From contig NZ_CANMQQ010000008.1 in the NCBI RefSeq assembly GCF_947500045.1, forward strand, positions 1 through 64,000: 64,000 bases of DNA. The letters run 5' to 3'. Shown here piece by piece: positions 8,821-17,130 of this stretch. The notes under the pieces were generated by a model. The model saw only the letters and a list, made by a program, of their open reading frames with translations. It was not told the DNA's origin and made no database searches. Origin of the DNA: an uncultured Ruegeria sp. GTDB lineage: Bacteria; Pseudomonadota; Alphaproteobacteria; Rhodobacterales; Rhodobacteraceae. The translations under genes and the position numbers were made by a program. Each line of letters starts with the position of its first letter. Position 1 is the first letter of the stretch.

Positions 8821-10529
8821 CAGTGGCTCTCTCTCGTCACAAGGCGCGTGTCTTTACCGACAAGGAAATCAAGATCAGCACCGCGATCAGCCTGCAACAC
8901 ATGGTCGATATATAGTTTTGCATAACCGCGCGTATAATGCGGATCGTCCGGTTGCCATAGGGCGCGGCGGGCGTCCAGTTCCTTTTCGTCGACAAGCAGT
9001 TCCAGTTCGCCATTGCTGGCAGATACACGGATGCGGTCGCCGGTCTTAACCAAGGCCAACGTGCCACCGGCCTGAGCCTCGGGGCTGACATGCAGAACGA
9101 CCGTTCCGAAGGCGGTTCCAGACATACGCGCGTCTGAGATTCGGATCATATCGCGCACACCCTCCTTCACCAGCTTGGCGGGGATAGGCATGTTGCCAAC
9201 CTCGGGCATGCCCGGATATCCCTTGGGGCCACAGCCTTTGAGGACCAGTATCGTGTTAGGTGTCACCGGCAGATCGTCGCGGTCGATATTGGCTTTCAGG
9301 TCTTCGATGCTTTCGAAAACGTAAGCTTCGGCTTCGGTCTCTAACAACGCGTCGGTAGCGGCCGAGGGCTTAACGATGGCCCCGTTGGGCGCAAGGTTCC
9401 CGCGCAAGACACGCAGGCCCGCGGCAGGTTTTACCGGGTCATCAAAGGGTCGGATTACATCCGGATTGTAGCATTCAGCGCCTTCGTAATGGGCTGAGAT
9501 GTCCTTGTTCAATACCGTTTTTGCTGGACGCAGAAAGGGTTTTAGTTCGGACAGAACCACGGGTACACCGCCTGCATAACAGAAATCCTCCATCAGGTAT
9601 TTGCCCGAAGGCATGCAGTTCACAAGCAGGGGAATCTCGGACCCGATTTCAAAATCTTTCAACGTCAGATCAATGCCCAAACGACCCGCGAGTGCGAGAA
9701 GATGGATGACCGCATTGGTCGACCCACCAACGGCGGCGTTTGCGAGGATGGCATTTTCGAACGCTTGTTTTGTCAGAATGTCCGATGGCTTAAGGTCCTC
9801 ATCCACCATCTCGACAATTCGTTTGCCGGTCAGATGTGCCAGCGCCATGCGGCGTGCGTCAACGGCGGGCAGGGCGGCGTTGGTGGGCAAGCTCATTCCC
9901 ATCGCTTCAACCAGCGAGGCCATGGTGCTGGCGGTACCCATCGTCATGCAAACCCCTGCGCTGCGCGACATACCGGATTCCGCATTCATGAAATCCTGCA
10001 AGGTCATTTCCCCTGCTCGGACAGCTTCTGAAAATTTCCAGACGTCAGTGCCCGAACCGATATCCTGCCCCCGGTATTTACCATTCAGCATCGGGCCCGA
10101 GCTGACGACGATTGATGGAAGATCAACTGAAGCTGCGCCCATCAACTGACCCGGAGTTGTCTTGTCACATCCGCCCAGAAGGACGACGCCGTCAATGCCA
10201 TAAGCGCGAATGGACTCTTCAACATCCATTGCCAAAAGGTTGCGGAACAGCATGGCGGTGGGCTTCATTTGTGTCTCACCCAGGCTCATCACCGGGAATT
10301 CAACCGGGAAGCCGCCAGCCTCCCAAACGCCACGCTTGACGCCTTCGGCCAGATCACGAAGACCCGAATTGCAGGGCGTCAGTTCTGACCATGTATTGCA
10401 GATGCCAATGACGGGCCGCCCGTCAAAAGCGTGGTCTGGAAAGCCCTGATTTTTCATCCAGGATCGGTGGATGAACCCGTCTTTATCGAGTTTCCCGTAC
10501 CAATGTTGTGAACGGCGTTTCTTTGTCAT
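8820..10529 (-). CDS. IlvD/EDD-family sugar-acid dehydratase (arabinonate/galactonate type)
   Basis: Dehydratase of 569 residues, strongly like the L-arabinonate dehydratase subgroup (start 'RRSQHWYGKLDKDG', 'GCDKTTPGQLMGAASVD', 'SGTDVWKFSE', 'ARMSGTAFGTVVLHVSPEA'). Cysteines in 'CNTW', 'GGCDKTTP' and 'AGVCMTMGTAST' fit the Fe-S and Mg ligands of the family. That subgroup is known to accept D-galactonate and D-fuconate as well as L-arabinonate, so it can supply the galactonate dehydration step in place of an enolase-type DgoD. The ATG at 10529 is chosen because family homology begins there; an upstream in-frame start at 10610 would overlap melA. Confidence 0.88.
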   Translation of the reverse strand: MTKKRRSQHWYGKLDKDGFIHRSWMKNQGFPDHAFDGRPVIGICNTWSELTPCNSGLRDLAEGVKRGVWEAGGFPVEFPVMSLGETQMKPTAMLFRNLLAMDVEESIRAYGIDGVVLLGGCDKTTPGQLMGAASVDLPSIVVSSGPMLNGKYRGQDIGSGTDVWKFSEAVRAGEMTLQDFMNAESGMSRSAGVCMTMGTASTMASLVEAMGMSLPTNAALPAVDARRMALAHLTGKRIVEMVDEDLKPSDILTKQAFENAILANAAVGGSTNAVIHLLALAGRLGIDLTLKDFEIGSEIPLLVNCMPSGKYLMEDFCYAGGVPVVLSELKPFLRPAKTVLNKDISAHYEGAECYNPDVIRPFDDPVKPAAGLRVLRGNLAPNGAIVKPSAATDALLETEAEAYVFESIEDLKANIDRDDLPVTPNTILVLKGCGPKGYPGMPEVGNMPIPAKLVKEGVRDMIRISDARMSGTAFGTVVLHVSPEAQAGGTLALVKTGDRIRVSASNGELELLVDEKELDARRALWQPDDPHYTRGYAKLYIDHVLQADRGADLDFLVGKDTRLVTRESH

Positions 10530-10585
10530 TTTGGCTCTGCGTTTCTGGCTGGTGTTGGAATTGAGTTCTTTTGAACAGATTAAGA

Positions 10586-11926
10586 CTAGGCCGCCCGGGC
10601 GGGTTGGCACCAGTCAGGTAGCCAGTCACCATGGGCGGATAGCAAATCGGTCACAAGGTTTCGAATTTGCCGAAGATCAAGCTCGGCTGCGGTATGCGGA
10701 TCCATCATGGCGGCGTGATAGATGTATTCAGAGTTTTCTTCGGTCAGCGCGCGAACCGTCAGCTCTTGCACATTGATCTGCGTTCGCATCAAGGCAATCA
10801 GTTGAGGTGGGATTTCCGTGACCACCGAGGGTTGGACACCGTTTGCATCGATCAAGCAAGGGGTTTCAACCGCAGCGCCCAAAGGTAGCTGGGGAATCTG
10901 ACCTGTATTTGGCAGATTGCCATAAGCGGTATAAGGCGTATCTGTGACGATTGCGTTCATCAGATCGGCAGCAAATTCGTGGCTGCGGCTTACCTCAATG
11001 TTACGGCCATCGGTCAGAGTTTTGGCTTGCTCCTTCCAGTTGGCAACCTGTTCCACACAGCGACTTGGATATTCGTCCAGCGGGATGCTGAACTGTTCGA
11101 TCAGATCGTGGCGCCCCGCTTTGATAAACCAAGGAACATATTCCGCAAAATGTTCAGAACTTTCAGTGCAGAAGAACCCAAGATGATCCATCACTTCGTA
11201 CCGAACCTTGTTCGGACACCGCGGCATCAGCAGCGGTGGCTTCGGGAGGTATCCTGCGCGGTAACCTTGACGCAATGCGGGATATAGATCGCGGCCCTCG
11301 TATTCGAGCTTAAGGAAAAAGGCGACGTGGTTTATTCCGGCGACTTTATAGCGAATGTTGCCCTTGGACAGGTCAAGATCATGCGCCAGTTCTTCAACCG
11401 TGTTCTGGACGGAATGGCATAGACCCACGTGTTTTAACGTGGGAAAGCGCTCGGCCAGGGCCCAGGTGTTGATGGCCATGGGATTTACATATTGCAAAAG
11501 CGTCGCATTGTGGCACAGCTGCATCATGTCTTGCGCGACACCCCACAGGACCGGCACGGTGCGCAAGCCCCGCATGATGCCGCCGACACCCAGCGTATCT
11601 GCGATTGTCTGGCGCAGGCCGTATTGCTTTGGAATTTCAAAATCCGTCACTGTGCAAGGTTCGTACCCACCAACCTGAAAGGCAGTGATCACGAAATCCG
11701 CTCCGTCGAGCGCAGCGCGACGATCAGTGTGGGTTGATACAGTCGCGCCCGTACCTACAGAGCGGATCATGGCTTTGGCCACGGCCTCACTTTCGGCCAA
11801 GCGTACCGGATCAATATCCATCAGTGCAAAGTGACTATCCGCCAAGGCGGGGGTGAGCAGGGCATCGCCCACGATATTTTGCATGAAAATCGTGGAACCC
11901 GCACCAACAAAGGTGATCTTGGTCAT
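10586..11926 (-). CDS. melA: Alpha-galactosidase, glycoside hydrolase family 4
   Basis: NAD+- and Mn2+-dependent alpha-galactosidase of 446 residues, cytoplasmic. It closely follows E. coli MelA by eye: 'KITFVGAGSTIF' dinucleotide site, 'FQVGGYEPCTVTDFE', 'QTIADTLGVGGIMRGLRT', metal-ligand Cys in 'GLCHSVQNT' and His in 'GINHVAF', and 'ESSEHFAEYVPWFIK'. GH4 enzymes act by oxidation-elimination, so activity should depend on NAD and Mn. It would cleave melibiose or raffinose-type sugars to release galactose. It lies 22 nt after the inner permease gene and 56 nt before the dehydratase. Confidence 0.95.
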   Translation of the reverse strand: MTKITFVGAGSTIFMQNIVGDALLTPALADSHFALMDIDPVRLAESEAVAKAMIRSVGTGATVSTHTDRRAALDGADFVITAFQVGGYEPCTVTDFEIPKQYGLRQTIADTLGVGGIMRGLRTVPVLWGVAQDMMQLCHNATLLQYVNPMAINTWALAERFPTLKHVGLCHSVQNTVEELAHDLDLSKGNIRYKVAGINHVAFFLKLEYEGRDLYPALRQGYRAGYLPKPPLLMPRCPNKVRYEVMDHLGFFCTESSEHFAEYVPWFIKAGRHDLIEQFSIPLDEYPSRCVEQVANWKEQAKTLTDGRNIEVSRSHEFAADLMNAIVTDTPYTAYGNLPNTGQIPQLPLGAAVETPCLIDANGVQPSVVTEIPPQLIALMRTQINVQELTVRALTEENSEYIYHAAMMDPHTAAELDLRQIRNLVTDLLSAHGDWLPDWCQPARAA

Positions 11927-11948
11927 GAGACAAACCTCTGGTTTGACG

Positions 11949-12797
11949 TTATTTCACGGCACCGAGGGTCAGGCCCGCGATGAAGTGTTTTTGCATCAGG
12001 AAGAACATAGCCACGGGTGGTAGTGCTGCCACGATGGAGCCGGCACTCATCAGCTGGTAGGCGGCGCGGAACTGCGCGTTGAAGCTGGTGATACCGGCCG
12101 TCACTGGCTGGCTCTCGGCCCCTTGGGTCAGGACAACGGCCCAGAAATAATCGTTCCAGATGAAAGTGAAGATCAATACGCTGAGTGCTGCAATCGCAGG
12201 CTTCATCAGCGGTAAGACGACGTACCAGAAGATGCGCCATTCGCTGATGCCCTCCACCCGCGCTGCTTCGATCAACTCGAATGGCAGGGCGCGGATGAAG
12301 TTGCGCATGAACAGCGTGCAGAAACCCGTTTGAAACGCAATGTGGAACAAGACCAGCCCGGTTTTGGTATTGTAGAGACCCAATTGCAGCGTCAGGTCGC
12401 GTACCGGAACCATCAGGATCTGGAAGGGCACGAAGTTGCCCGCTACAAACATGAAGAAAATCCAAAGGTTCGATTTGAACTTGTAGATTCCCAACGCGAA
12501 CCCGGTCATGCAGCTGAGCGCCACGGCTCCGATCACGGTTGGAACTGTAATCAGGAACGAATTCAACAGATAGCGCGGCATGTCCGAGTTAAAAAAGACT
12601 TGCCCGTAGTTGAACGCGCCCTCAAAGCTGGATGGCATTCCCCAGTAATTCGCATTGGTGAAGTCGGCAGCAGGTTTGACCGAAAACAGCGCAACTGCCA
12701 GCAAGGGGCCAAGCCATAAAAGCAAGGCCAGTGGCAGCATCGCCTGATAGGTAATCTGGGCAGCGCGGGGTTGTTTTTCGATGGGTTTGGGAAACAT
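11949..12797 (-). CDS. CUT1 sugar ABC transporter permease (MalG-type)
   Basis: Inner-membrane permease of 282 residues with about six transmembrane segments. The coupling-loop motif 'EAARVEGISEWRIFWYVVLPLMKPA' region (about residues 195-220) contacts the ATPase. It starts 1 nt after the stop of the partner permease, so the two are co-translated. It would form the heterodimeric channel of the galactoside importer. The charged N-terminus precedes 'YQAMLPLALLLWLGPLLAVALF', the first membrane helix. Confidence 0.9.
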   Translation of the reverse strand: MFPKPIEKQPRAAQITYQAMLPLALLLWLGPLLAVALFSVKPAADFTNANYWGMPSSFEGAFNYGQVFFNSDMPRYLLNSFLITVPTVIGAVALSCMTGFALGIYKFKSNLWIFFMFVAGNFVPFQILMVPVRDLTLQLGLYNTKTGLVLFHIAFQTGFCTLFMRNFIRALPFELIEAARVEGISEWRIFWYVVLPLMKPAIAALSVLIFTFIWNDYFWAVVLTQGAESQPVTAGITSFNAQFRAAYQLMSAGSIVAALPPVAMFFLMQKHFIAGLTLGAVK

Positions 12798-12798
12798 C

Positions 12799-13725
12799 TT
12801 AGTGCCCCTTCTCTTCGCGGTACATCGACCAGAGGAAATAGGCGATGAAGCAGAGCATGATGAGGAACAGGATCACCGCAATGGCTGCTCCGTAACCCAT
12901 GCGGAAACCGTATTCGGACAAGGCGACCTCGAACATGTAATAGGCCAGCACGCGGGATGATCCAAACGGTCCACCTTGTGTCATGATCGAAATAAGGTCG
13001 AAGCTACGTAGCGCGCCAATGATGGTCACGACGAAGGCGATGAACGTTGCAGGGCGCAGTTGCGGCAGAATGATGTGCCACAGCATCCGCCAGCTTTTAG
13101 CCCCGTCCAGACGTCCGGCCTCGATCTGTTCGGGGTCCACAGCGTTCAGGCCAGTCAGATACAGGATCATGCAATAAGCGGTTTGTGGCCAGAGGCCAGC
13201 GAAGATGATGCCATAGGTTACGAACCGTTCGTCGCCCAGCACGTTCAGCGGGCCGAGGCCAAAGAACCCGAGGAATTCGTTCAGTAGGCCGAAAGTTGGA
13301 TCGTAAAACCACGTAAAGACAAGGCCAACGACGACCTGAGAGATGACGAATGGAAAGAAGAACAAAGACTTATACAGGCGGATGCCCCAAACCGTCTGGT
13401 TCAGGAATAGCGCGATGAACAGTCCCGCAGGGATCGCGGCCAGATATAGGATCAGCCAGATCAGGTTGTTTTTCAGCGAAATATAGAACGCATCCCGGTC
13501 GTACAATTCCCAATAGAGGTCCTCGTAGTTGCGAAAGCCAACATATTCTGCCGCTCCCAAGCCGTCCCATTCATAGAGGGACAGGTTGAAGGACTGAAAT
13601 ACGGGGATGATCACATAGACCATGAAAAAGAGCAGGCCGGGGGCCAGGAACAACCACGGCGCGATGCGCTGTTGATTTCTATGGAACCAGCTTTCTTGTT
13701 CTGGGGCGTCAACGGCTGCGGTCAT
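12799..13725 (-). CDS. CUT1 sugar ABC transporter permease (MalF-type)
   Basis: Inner-membrane permease of 308 residues with about six transmembrane segments. The first helix is 'WLFLAPGLLFFMVYVIIPVF' and the coupling loop is 'IEAGRLDGAKSWRMLWHIILPQLRPA' (about 215-240). The start at 13725 ('MTAAVDAPEQ') is preferred over an in-frame start 15 codons upstream, which would add a proline-rich stretch. A REP-like hairpin region lies between this gene and the binding protein, which fits lower expression of the permeases. Confidence 0.9.
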   Translation of the reverse strand: MTAAVDAPEQESWFHRNQQRIAPWLFLAPGLLFFMVYVIIPVFQSFNLSLYEWDGLGAAEYVGFRNYEDLYWELYDRDAFYISLKNNLIWLILYLAAIPAGLFIALFLNQTVWGIRLYKSLFFFPFVISQVVVGLVFTWFYDPTFGLLNEFLGFFGLGPLNVLGDERFVTYGIIFAGLWPQTAYCMILYLTGLNAVDPEQIEAGRLDGAKSWRMLWHIILPQLRPATFIAFVVTIIGALRSFDLISIMTQGGPFGSSRVLAYYMFEVALSEYGFRMGYGAAIAVILFLIMLCFIAYFLWSMYREEKGH

Positions 13726-13753
13726 GGAACATCTCGGGTCTGGTGGGGGGTAA

Positions 13754-13811
13754 GGCGGGTTGATGCCCACCCTACAATTGCGGGTGACGTAGGCCGGGCT
13801 AAAGCCCGGCC
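13754..13811. repeat. REP-like double hairpin between binding protein and permease genes
   Basis: Two stem-loops lie head to tail. GGCGGG (13754-13759) pairs with CCCACC (13766-13771) with one mismatch, and GGCCGGGC (13792-13799) pairs perfectly with GCCCGGCC (13804-13811) around a 4-nt loop. The second hairpin begins 9 nt after the binding-protein stop. The 'GTAGGCCGGGC' and 'GATGCCCACCCTAC' wording resembles dispersed extragenic palindromes of proteobacteria. It may protect the upstream binding-protein mRNA from 3' decay. There is no U-tract, so it is not a strict terminator. Confidence 0.6.
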
Positions 13812-13820
13812 CATGCCAAA

Positions 13821-15080
13821 TCAGTTGTCGTAGATGCGTTGGCGCGCACGCTCCAGCTTGGCCAGAATACGGTCAGCGTTGTCCGGCTTGACCATGAATT
13901 CTTGGAAGCCTTCCATTGAAGCCTTGGCCATTTCTGCCGGCGCGTCACGGTCCCAGAACTGAGCAACACCGCCGGGGCTGTTGGACGACAGCATGGCAAA
14001 GCCCTGCTGCAGGAACTTGTCCTCATCCACCGCAGACTGCGCATTCACAGGCAATTGGCCGAGGTTGGCACCGTTGTTGATCTCGGTCTGTTCGTCTGCG
14101 GATACTGCGAAACGCAGGAACTCACGAGCGGCTTCCTTGTTCGAGGCATTGGCAGGGATGTGGAACGTATCCGTCGGCGCGTCTTCTGCCAATTCGACAT
14201 CAGGGTTGATGGCAACGAACTGGTAGAAGTCGATTTGGTCATCGCTCAGACCGGCTTCGCGCAGCGGTGCCACGGCGAAGTTGCCCATCAGATAGGCCGC
14301 CGCTTCACCGTTGACCATAAAGGGCAGCGCTTCTTGCCAGCTATAGGTCTGGTGGTTGTCGATGAACGCGCCCATGTCGATCAACTGCTTCCAGTTGGCG
14401 AACGTCTGCTTAACCCGGTCGTCCTCCCAGCTGATTTCGCCATTGGCGAGCTGGTTGTGGAAATCGAACCCATTTGTGCGCATGTTCAGGTAGTCAAACC
14501 AGCCACCTGCAGTCCACAGGAACTTGGTGCCGATGGTATAGCACGCGCGGCCTGAATCGACGATTTTCTGGCAGTTGGCCAGCTCTTCTTCCCAAGTGGT
14601 GGGCTCGGTCAGGTCCAGCTCGTCAAAGATGTCTTTGCGGTAGTAAACGCCCCACTGGTAGTAGGTGTAGGGTACACCCCATTGCTTGCCGTCTATGGTC
14701 ATCGCGCCTTTGGTGGATGCCAGATTATCGGCGATTTCGGGCTCGGCCCATAGGTCCGACACGTCTTCGAACAGACCCGCCTCGACATACGGCTTCATCC
14801 GGTTGGCGGCGTACCATGTCGCAACGTCCGGTGTGTCCGCCGTCAGAAAGTTGCGGATCTGGGTCTTATAGGCCTCACGGTCGATCACCGTGGTTTCGAT
14901 TTCCAACCCGGGGTGCTCGGCCGCGAACCGCTCGATCATCGCTTCCATCGTCGCGCGCGGCGCCGGGTTGGATGTATCGAGGAAGATTCGCAGCTCGCCG
15001 GTCAGCTCAGCCGCAACTGGCGCAGCAAGTGCAACACTGGCGGCCAACGCGACCGCGGTGCGCTTGAACATGGAATGCAT
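13821..15080 (-). CDS. CUT1 sugar ABC transporter substrate-binding protein
   Basis: Periplasmic solute-binding protein of 419 residues. The chosen ATG (15080) has GGGAGG 5 nt upstream, and begins a clear signal peptide 'MHSMFKRTAVALAASVALAAPVAA' cut before ELTGEL. The mature protein has family-1 extracellular solute-binding features ('RAYKTQIRNFLTADTPDVATW'-like region, 'PYTYYQWGVYYRKDIFDEL', 'FMVNGEAAAYLMGNFA'). It is the first gene of the operon, next to two candidate operators. The substrate is inferred to be an alpha- and/or beta-galactoside from the downstream GH4 and GH42 enzymes. Confidence 0.9.
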   Translation of the reverse strand: MHSMFKRTAVALAASVALAAPVAAELTGELRIFLDTSNPAPRATMEAMIERFAAEHPGLEIETTVIDREAYKTQIRNFLTADTPDVATWYAANRMKPYVEAGLFEDVSDLWAEPEIADNLASTKGAMTIDGKQWGVPYTYYQWGVYYRKDIFDELDLTEPTTWEEELANCQKIVDSGRACYTIGTKFLWTAGGWFDYLNMRTNGFDFHNQLANGEISWEDDRVKQTFANWKQLIDMGAFIDNHQTYSWQEALPFMVNGEAAAYLMGNFAVAPLREAGLSDDQIDFYQFVAINPDVELAEDAPTDTFHIPANASNKEAAREFLRFAVSADEQTEINNGANLGQLPVNAQSAVDEDKFLQQGFAMLSSNSPGGVAQFWDRDAPAEMAKASMEGFQEFMVKPDNADRILAKLERARQRIYDN

Positions 15081-15106
15081 AGTTTCCTCCCTTAAGCTTC
15101 CATATC

Positions 15107-15146
15107 GGTTCCATTTATTGAAACCTAGTTTTATATATTGAAAACT
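15107..15146. promoter_or_regulatory. Two tandem palindromes, candidate IclR-family operators
   Basis: The divergent promoter region between the binding protein and the IclR gene carries two related imperfect palindromes. One spans 15107-15125 (GGTTCCA...TTGAAACC) and the other 15127-15146 (AGTTTTA...TTGAAAACT). Their centres are about 20-21 bp apart, two helical turns. Both share the right half TATTGAAA(A/C)C. This is the expected size and placement for a divergent IclR-type regulator controlling both transcription units; binding has not been shown. Confidence 0.55.
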
Positions 15147-15220
15147 ACACATCGACTCGGCTAGTCTTGTCAAGACCCTCGTGCCCAAGGCCGGGGGAAA
15201 GTGGAGGAGAACAGGCACCC

Positions 15221-16015
15221 GTGGCAGGTGACGGAACAATAGGAAAAGCATGTGACGTGCTGGAACAGGTCGCAGCGTTCGAGCGGCCGGTGCGGTTTGG
15301 GGAGTTGTTGGAAAGCAGCGCGTTCCCCAAGGCGACGCTGTACCGATTTCTGCAATCGCTGACCAATCAAGGCATGCTGCATTATGAACCGGAACGGCAA
15401 ACGTATTCGCCGGGGATGCGATTGGTGCGGCTGGCGCATTCCGCATGGACGCAAAGCTCACTAGCGCCGATCGCGCGCCCGTATCTGGACGCGCTCAGCC
15501 AAGAGACCGGCGAAACCGTTCATCTGGCGCAGCTTGATTCCGGACAGGTGCTTTACGTGGACAAACGCAATGCGCAACGACCGATCGAGATGTACTCAGA
15601 GGCCGGCAAGGTCGGCCCGGCCTATTGTACCGGTGTCGGCAAGGCGATGATGGCCTATCTGGACGAAGCGCAGCTGGAAAAGACGATCTCACAACAGAGT
15701 TTCCATCGGTTCACCGACAAGACGCTGACCTCGGCCAAGGCGTTACGGGCTGATATCGAACTGATCCGCAACCGGGGGTATGCGGTGGATGATGAAGAGC
15801 ATGAGCCCGGCATCATCTGCATCGCCTGTCCGATTCTGACCACTGGGGGCCGCATGTTGGGTGCACTTTCGGTGACAGGATCGACCGGACGAATGGATTT
15901 CGAGCAGTTGGAAACCTGGGTGCCCCGCGTTCGGCGAGTCGCTGAACAAATCGGCACAAAAGCACAGGCATGGCGGTTCCCTGAGGACCAACAAAATAGG
16001 ATGCAAGCAACATGA
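15221..16015 (+). CDS. IclR-family transcriptional regulator
   Basis: DNA-binding regulator of 264 residues. The N-terminal winged helix ('FGELLESSAFPKATLYRFLQSLTNQGMLHYE') is followed by the GAF-like effector domain (about 75-255: 'TGETVHLAQLDSGQVLYVDK', 'GPAYCTGVGKAMMAYLDE', 'GYAVDDEEHEPGIICIACPI'). The GTG start at 15221 has GGAGGAG 11 nt upstream; longer in-frame starts at 15167 or 15181 would add non-family sequence and run toward the palindromes. It is divergent from the sugar operon and overlaps the transporter ATPase gene by 4 nt. The effector is likely galactose or a pathway sugar acid. Confidence 0.88.
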   Translation: MAGDGTIGKACDVLEQVAAFERPVRFGELLESSAFPKATLYRFLQSLTNQGMLHYEPERQTYSPGMRLVRLAHSAWTQSSLAPIARPYLDALSQETGETVHLAQLDSGQVLYVDKRNAQRPIEMYSEAGKVGPAYCTGVGKAMMAYLDEAQLEKTISQQSFHRFTDKTLTSAKALRADIELIRNRGYAVDDEEHEPGIICIACPILTTGGRMLGALSVTGSTGRMDFEQLETWVPRVRRVAEQIGTKAQAWRFPEDQQNRMQAT

Positions 16016-17070
16016 CAGGTGTAACCCTGAAAGGCGCGATCAAACGGTATGGCCAAACTCAGGTCATTCATGGAATTGATCTGCAGATCGAAGATGGTGA
16101 GTTCTGTGTGTTCGTCGGACCATCAGGCTGTGGCAAGTCCACGCTGTTGCGGATGATTGCGGGACTGGAAGAGACCTCGGATGGGGAAATTCATATCGGT
16201 TCGCGCGAAGTCACGCATGTGGACCCTGCCAAGCGTGGTGTGGCGATGGTGTTCCAGACCTACGCGCTGTACCCGCACATGACAGTGGCCGAGAATATGG
16301 GTTTTGGTCTGCGCATGAACGGGGTTCCCAAAGCCGAGATTGACCGCAAGGTACAAGAGGCGTCGAATATCCTGAAACTCGACCAGTACCTGAAACGCAA
16401 ACCAAAGGCGCTGTCTGGCGGTCAGCGTCAGCGGGTAGCCATCGGGCGTGCCATCGTGCGCGGCCCCGAGGTATTCCTGTTTGACGAGCCCCTTTCGAAC
16501 CTTGATGCTGAACTACGTGTTGAAATGCGGGTTGAGATTGCGCGGCTTCATCAGGAAATCGGCGCGACGATGATCTATGTTACCCATGATCAGGTCGAGG
16601 CGATGACCATGGCCGACAAGATCGTGGTTTTACGCGACGGTCGGATCGAACAGGTGGGTGCGCCCATGGACCTGTATCGTAACCCTGACAATAAGTTTGT
16701 GGCTGGTTTCATCGGCTCCCCTGCCATGAACTTCCTGGACTGCGATATCGTGGATGGCACCGTGCGACATCCCGCGCTGACCGATTCCATTCCTGTGACC
16801 GAAAGTGTGCCCAGTGGTGCCACGAAGGTGACGCTGGGCATTCGCCCCGAGCATGTTTATGTGGATCGAAACGGTGATACCTGCACGGTCGATCTGACCG
16901 AAGCGCTTGGTGGCGTGTCCTATTCATATCTGCTGACACCCAATGGCGATAAGTTGATTGTGGAAGAGCGGGACGACCAGCGCAGCACAACTGGCGAGCG
17001 TATCGGGATATCCGTCCGCCCCGAGCGGGCGATGTTATTCGATCCCGAAACAGGTCTGCGGCTGCGTTAG
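16012..17070 (+). CDS. Sugar ABC transporter ATP-binding protein, UgpC/MalK/MsmK type
   Basis: ATPase of 352 residues. Walker A 'GPSGCGKST' (36-44), Q-loop in 'VFQTYALYPHM', signature 'LSGGQ' (134-138), Walker B 'VFLFDEP' (154-160), H-loop 'VTHDQVEAMTMAD' and a C-terminal TOBE domain (about 240-350). The start overlaps the IclR stop by 4 nt (ATGA). No other ATPase is present for the two permeases across the promoter, so this is their likely partner. Confidence 0.93.
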   Translation: MTGVTLKGAIKRYGQTQVIHGIDLQIEDGEFCVFVGPSGCGKSTLLRMIAGLEETSDGEIHIGSREVTHVDPAKRGVAMVFQTYALYPHMTVAENMGFGLRMNGVPKAEIDRKVQEASNILKLDQYLKRKPKALSGGQRQRVAIGRAIVRGPEVFLFDEPLSNLDAELRVEMRVEIARLHQEIGATMIYVTHDQVEAMTMADKIVVLRDGRIEQVGAPMDLYRNPDNKFVAGFIGSPAMNFLDCDIVDGTVRHPALTDSIPVTESVPSGATKVTLGIRPEHVYVDRNGDTCTVDLTEALGGVSYSYLLTPNGDKLIVEERDDQRSTTGERIGISVRPERAMLFDPETGLRLR

Positions 17071-17130
17071 GTCTTGCCAGTCGCCGTCTGATTTGAATGA
17101 CTGCGCTTAGACCGTTTCCTAGGAGGCCCA

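Noticed and set aside
14474-15067. Plus-strand open frame of 197 codons opposite the binding-protein gene
   Set aside because: Arg/Ser/Pro-rich antisense shadow of a clear CDS with no motif.
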